DNA of 24,374 nucleotides from Streptomyces sp. NRRL S-337 (lineage in GTDB: Bacteria; Actinomycetota; Actinomycetes; Streptomycetales; Streptomycetaceae). How positions within the stretch are numbered: the stretch's first letter is position 1; each line of letters begins with the position of its first letter. The stretch spans positions 1-24,374 of the forward strand of contig NZ_JOIX01000103.1 of assembly GCF_000720175.1 (NCBI RefSeq). The letters are read 5' to 3'. The notes below the pieces were generated by a model. It was given only the letters and a program-made list of their open reading frames with translations. It searched no databases and had not been told where the DNA came from. Both the position numbers and the translations under genes were made by a program. Shown piece by piece: positions 22,530 through 24,374 of this stretch.

Positions 22530-24358
22530 AGGCCTCGCTCGTCATCGTCGGGGCCGGCCCGCGCGGAACCGGCGTCCTGGAGCGGCTGGCCGCCAACCTC
22601 CCCGCGCTGTACGGCGACCGGCCCCTGGACATCCACCTCGTCGATCCGCACCCGCCCGGCGGCGGCCGCATCTGGCGCCACGACCAGTCCCCGCTGCTGT
22701 GGATGAACTCCATGGCCGAGGACGTCACGATGTTCACCGACGAGACGGTGGAACAGGCCGGCCCGGTGCGGCCGGGCCCCACGCTCGCCGAGTGGGCCGG
22801 GGCCGACGGGCAGGCGTTCCTCAGCCGGCAGCAACAGGGCGCGTATCTGCGCTGGGTGTACGAACGGTCGGTGGCCGCGCTGCCGCCCGCCGTCACCGTC
22901 CACGAGCATCGGGGTACCGCGGTACGGGTCTCCGGCTCGCGCGACGGCCGGCAGCAGGTGTGGCTGGCCGGCCGCCCGGCCCCGCTCCTGGCCGACCTCG
23001 TCGTCCTCACCCTCGGTCACCTCGACGCCGAACTGCCGCCGGAGCAGGCGAAGTTGGCGAAATTCGCGGTCCGGCACGGGCTGACGTACCTGCCGCCCGC
23101 CTTCACCGCCGACAGCGATCTCGGCGCCCTCCGGCCCGGTGAACCGGTGCTGGTGCGCGGTTTCGGGCTGGCCTTCATCGACCTGATGGTGCTGCTGACC
23201 GAGGGCCGCGGCGGCACGTACACCACCGGCCCGGACGGGCGGCTGACCTACCGGCCCTCGGGCCGCGAGCCCGTCCTGCACGTCGGTTCGCGGCGCGGCG
23301 TCCCGTACCACTCCAAGATCGGCTACCCGCCGAGCGGTGAACGGCCGCCGCTGCCCCGGTTCTTCGGGCCCGCCCAGGTGGACGAACTCCTCGCCCGGCC
23401 CGGCGGGATCAGTTTCCGGCGCGACGTCTGGCCGCTGATCGACAAGGAGCTGGGCTTCGCCCACTACCACCGGCTGTTCACCGCGCACGCCGACCGCACC
23501 CGGATGGCCTGGCCCGACTTCGAGGAGAAATACGCCGCCGCCGACCCGGGCAGCGCCGCCCTCCAGGCCCTGGTCGGCGCGGCCGTCCCGGACCCCGCCG
23601 ACCGGCTGGACCTGGCGGCGCTGGACCATCCGCTGGCCGGCCTGCGCCACCCCGACGCCGAGGCGCTGCAGGAGGGGCTGCGCGGCTACATCGAGGCCGA
23701 CCTCGCCCGCCGCCACGACCCCGCGCACAGCCCCGACCTCGCGGTCTTCCTCGCGCTGCTGTCGGTCTACGGCCAGCTGGTCCGGCTCGGCGACCGCGGC
23801 CCCTGGTGGCACGGCTTCTTCAGCTACCTCGCCTCCGGCCCGCCGGGACCGCGGCTGCGCCAGCTGCTCGCGCTCTCCCGGGCCGGTGTGGTGCGCTTCC
23901 TCGGCGCGGACACCACCGTCACCGCCGACCCGCGGCGCGGGCTGTTCCGCGCCGAAAGCCCCAGCGTGCCGGGGGAGTCGGTGACGGCCCGGGCGCTGGT
24001 CGAGGCCCGGCTGCCGGAACCGACCGTGGCGCACACCCGCGACGTCCTGCTCCGCTCCCTGTACGCCGAGGGCGCGGCCGCGACCCCGGCCGGGCTGCTG
24101 GCGGTCGACCCCGCCGACGGCCGGATCCTGGACCGGGCCGGTCTCCCGCACCCGCGCCGCTTCGCCCTCGGCCCGCACACCGACGCCCGGGCCGGCGGCG
24201 CGTTCTCCCGTCCCGGTACCAACGCCCCCGCCTTCCGGCAGAACGACGCCACCGCGCGGGCGCTGCTCACCTTCCTCCGCGACCGGGCCGCCCGGCCCGG
24301 ATCTGCCGGGGTGAGGCGGCGACCGGGGAGCCGTCGTGCCAGGCGAGGTCGGCGGTGA
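22526..24358 (+). CDS. Large FAD/NAD(P)-binding protein (NAD_binding_9-like)
   Basis: This 610-residue flavoprotein begins with the Rossmann loop VIVGAGPRGTG (residues 6-16) and continues HLVDPHPPGGGRIWR and LLWMNSMAEDVTMFTDETV, the signature of the FAD/NAD(P)-binding family known as NAD_binding_9. Family members are mostly uncharacterised and resemble N-hydroxylating or Baeyer-Villiger flavoproteins. The middle has GEPVLVRGFGLAFIDLMVLL. The family-like region ends near FRQNDATARALLTFL. The last 25 or so residues are Arg-rich and look like readthrough into the next gene. The GTG at 22526 overlaps the permease stop, so it belongs to the transport operon and may act on the imported compound. 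Confidence 0.82.
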   Translation: MKASLVIVGAGPRGTGVLERLAANLPALYGDRPLDIHLVDPHPPGGGRIWRHDQSPLLWMNSMAEDVTMFTDETVEQAGPVRPGPTLAEWAGADGQAFLSRQQQGAYLRWVYERSVAALPPAVTVHEHRGTAVRVSGSRDGRQQVWLAGRPAPLLADLVVLTLGHLDAELPPEQAKLAKFAVRHGLTYLPPAFTADSDLGALRPGEPVLVRGFGLAFIDLMVLLTEGRGGTYTTGPDGRLTYRPSGREPVLHVGSRRGVPYHSKIGYPPSGERPPLPRFFGPAQVDELLARPGGISFRRDVWPLIDKELGFAHYHRLFTAHADRTRMAWPDFEEKYAAADPGSAALQALVGAAVPDPADRLDLAALDHPLAGLRHPDAEALQEGLRGYIEADLARRHDPAHSPDLAVFLALLSVYGQLVRLGDRGPWWHGFFSYLASGPPGPRLRQLLALSRAGVVRFLGADTTVTADPRRGLFRAESPSVPGESVTARALVEARLPEPTVAHTRDVLLRSLYAEGAAATPAGLLAVDPADGRILDRAGLPHPRRFALGPHTDARAGGAFSRPGTNAPAFRQNDATARALLTFLRDRAARPGSAGVRRRPGSRRARRGRR

Positions 24359-24374
24359 TCAGGGCGGTGCCGGG
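24267..24374 (-). CDS. Possible partial convergent gene at window edge
   Basis: On the minus strand the last 108 bases read as an open frame whose start lies beyond the window. It contains TALITADLAWHDGSPVAA, which has normal coding character, and stops at 24267-24269. It overlaps the Arg-rich tail of the flavoprotein. I do not recognise the family, and the call depends on sequence outside the window. Confidence 0.35.
   Translation of the reverse strand, partial: PGTALITADLAWHDGSPVAASPRQIRAGRPGRGGR

Overview
The window is a piece of a high-GC actinobacterial chromosome, almost certainly from Streptomyces or a close relative. The evidence is very high GC with strong third-position G/C bias, many GTG starts, 4-nt GTGA/ATGA start-stop overlaps, a SepF-like protein, an Rpf/LysM secreted protein and the gene order itself. 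From memory, the order aroH-tyrA-cmk-plsC-der ... acyl-CoA dehydrogenase-sepF-like matches the sflA-to-der neighbourhood of the S. coelicolor core chromosome. I saw no tRNA, rRNA, insertion sequence, phage gene or CRISPR array.

Layout. Positions 1-163 are a G-tract-rich non-coding edge. Positions 164-922 (-) encode a YcgL-type nucleotidyltransferase. It diverges from a core rightward run: aroH (chorismate mutase), tyrA (prephenate dehydrogenase), cmk, a PlsC-like acyltransferase and der (1127-5640). This run covers tyrosine synthesis, nucleotide and lipid supply, and ribosome assembly. Two leftward genes of unknown function (5666-6931) follow, separated by a perfect 19-bp terminator hairpin. 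Next come a secreted Rpf-LysM protein (7216-8214) whose 3' end overlaps a small secreted protein on the other strand, and a glycosyltransferase with a translationally coupled partner (8936-11169). A structured, AT-richer intergenic region (11170-11639) precedes a small I78-type inhibitor. Then come a PAP2 phosphatase-like membrane protein, a PIG-V-like membrane mannosyltransferase, a DHA2-type drug efflux pump, a glutaryl-CoA dehydrogenase-like enzyme and a SepF-like protein (probably SflA).

The right end (18577-24358) is the most interesting part. It is a divergent locus. Leftward lies an operon of LLM flavin monooxygenase, GNAT acetyltransferase and amino-acid-type substrate-binding lipoprotein. 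Rightward lies an operon of polar-amino-acid ABC permease and a large FAD/NAD(P)-binding protein. Upstream of the leftward operon I found an unannotated 23-codon leader ORF (21364-21435, -). It ends Ser-Ser-Ser-Cys-stop and carries an LVTRDHIDFGRV core resembling the short leader peptides found upstream of actinobacterial sulfur genes. Together these suggest a cysteine-controlled uptake and salvage pathway for an S-substituted cysteine, similar in gene content to the Bacillus yxe/ytm operons. The leader, the promoter placement and the pathway are inferences that can be tested.

A second theme is translation initiation. Several genes here have no Shine-Dalgarno sequence but have a -10-like hexamer ending exactly 7 nt before the start codon, which points to leaderless mRNAs (nucleotidyltransferase, I78 protein, PAP2 protein, PIG-V protein, the leader peptide, and possibly the Rpf gene at 8 nt).
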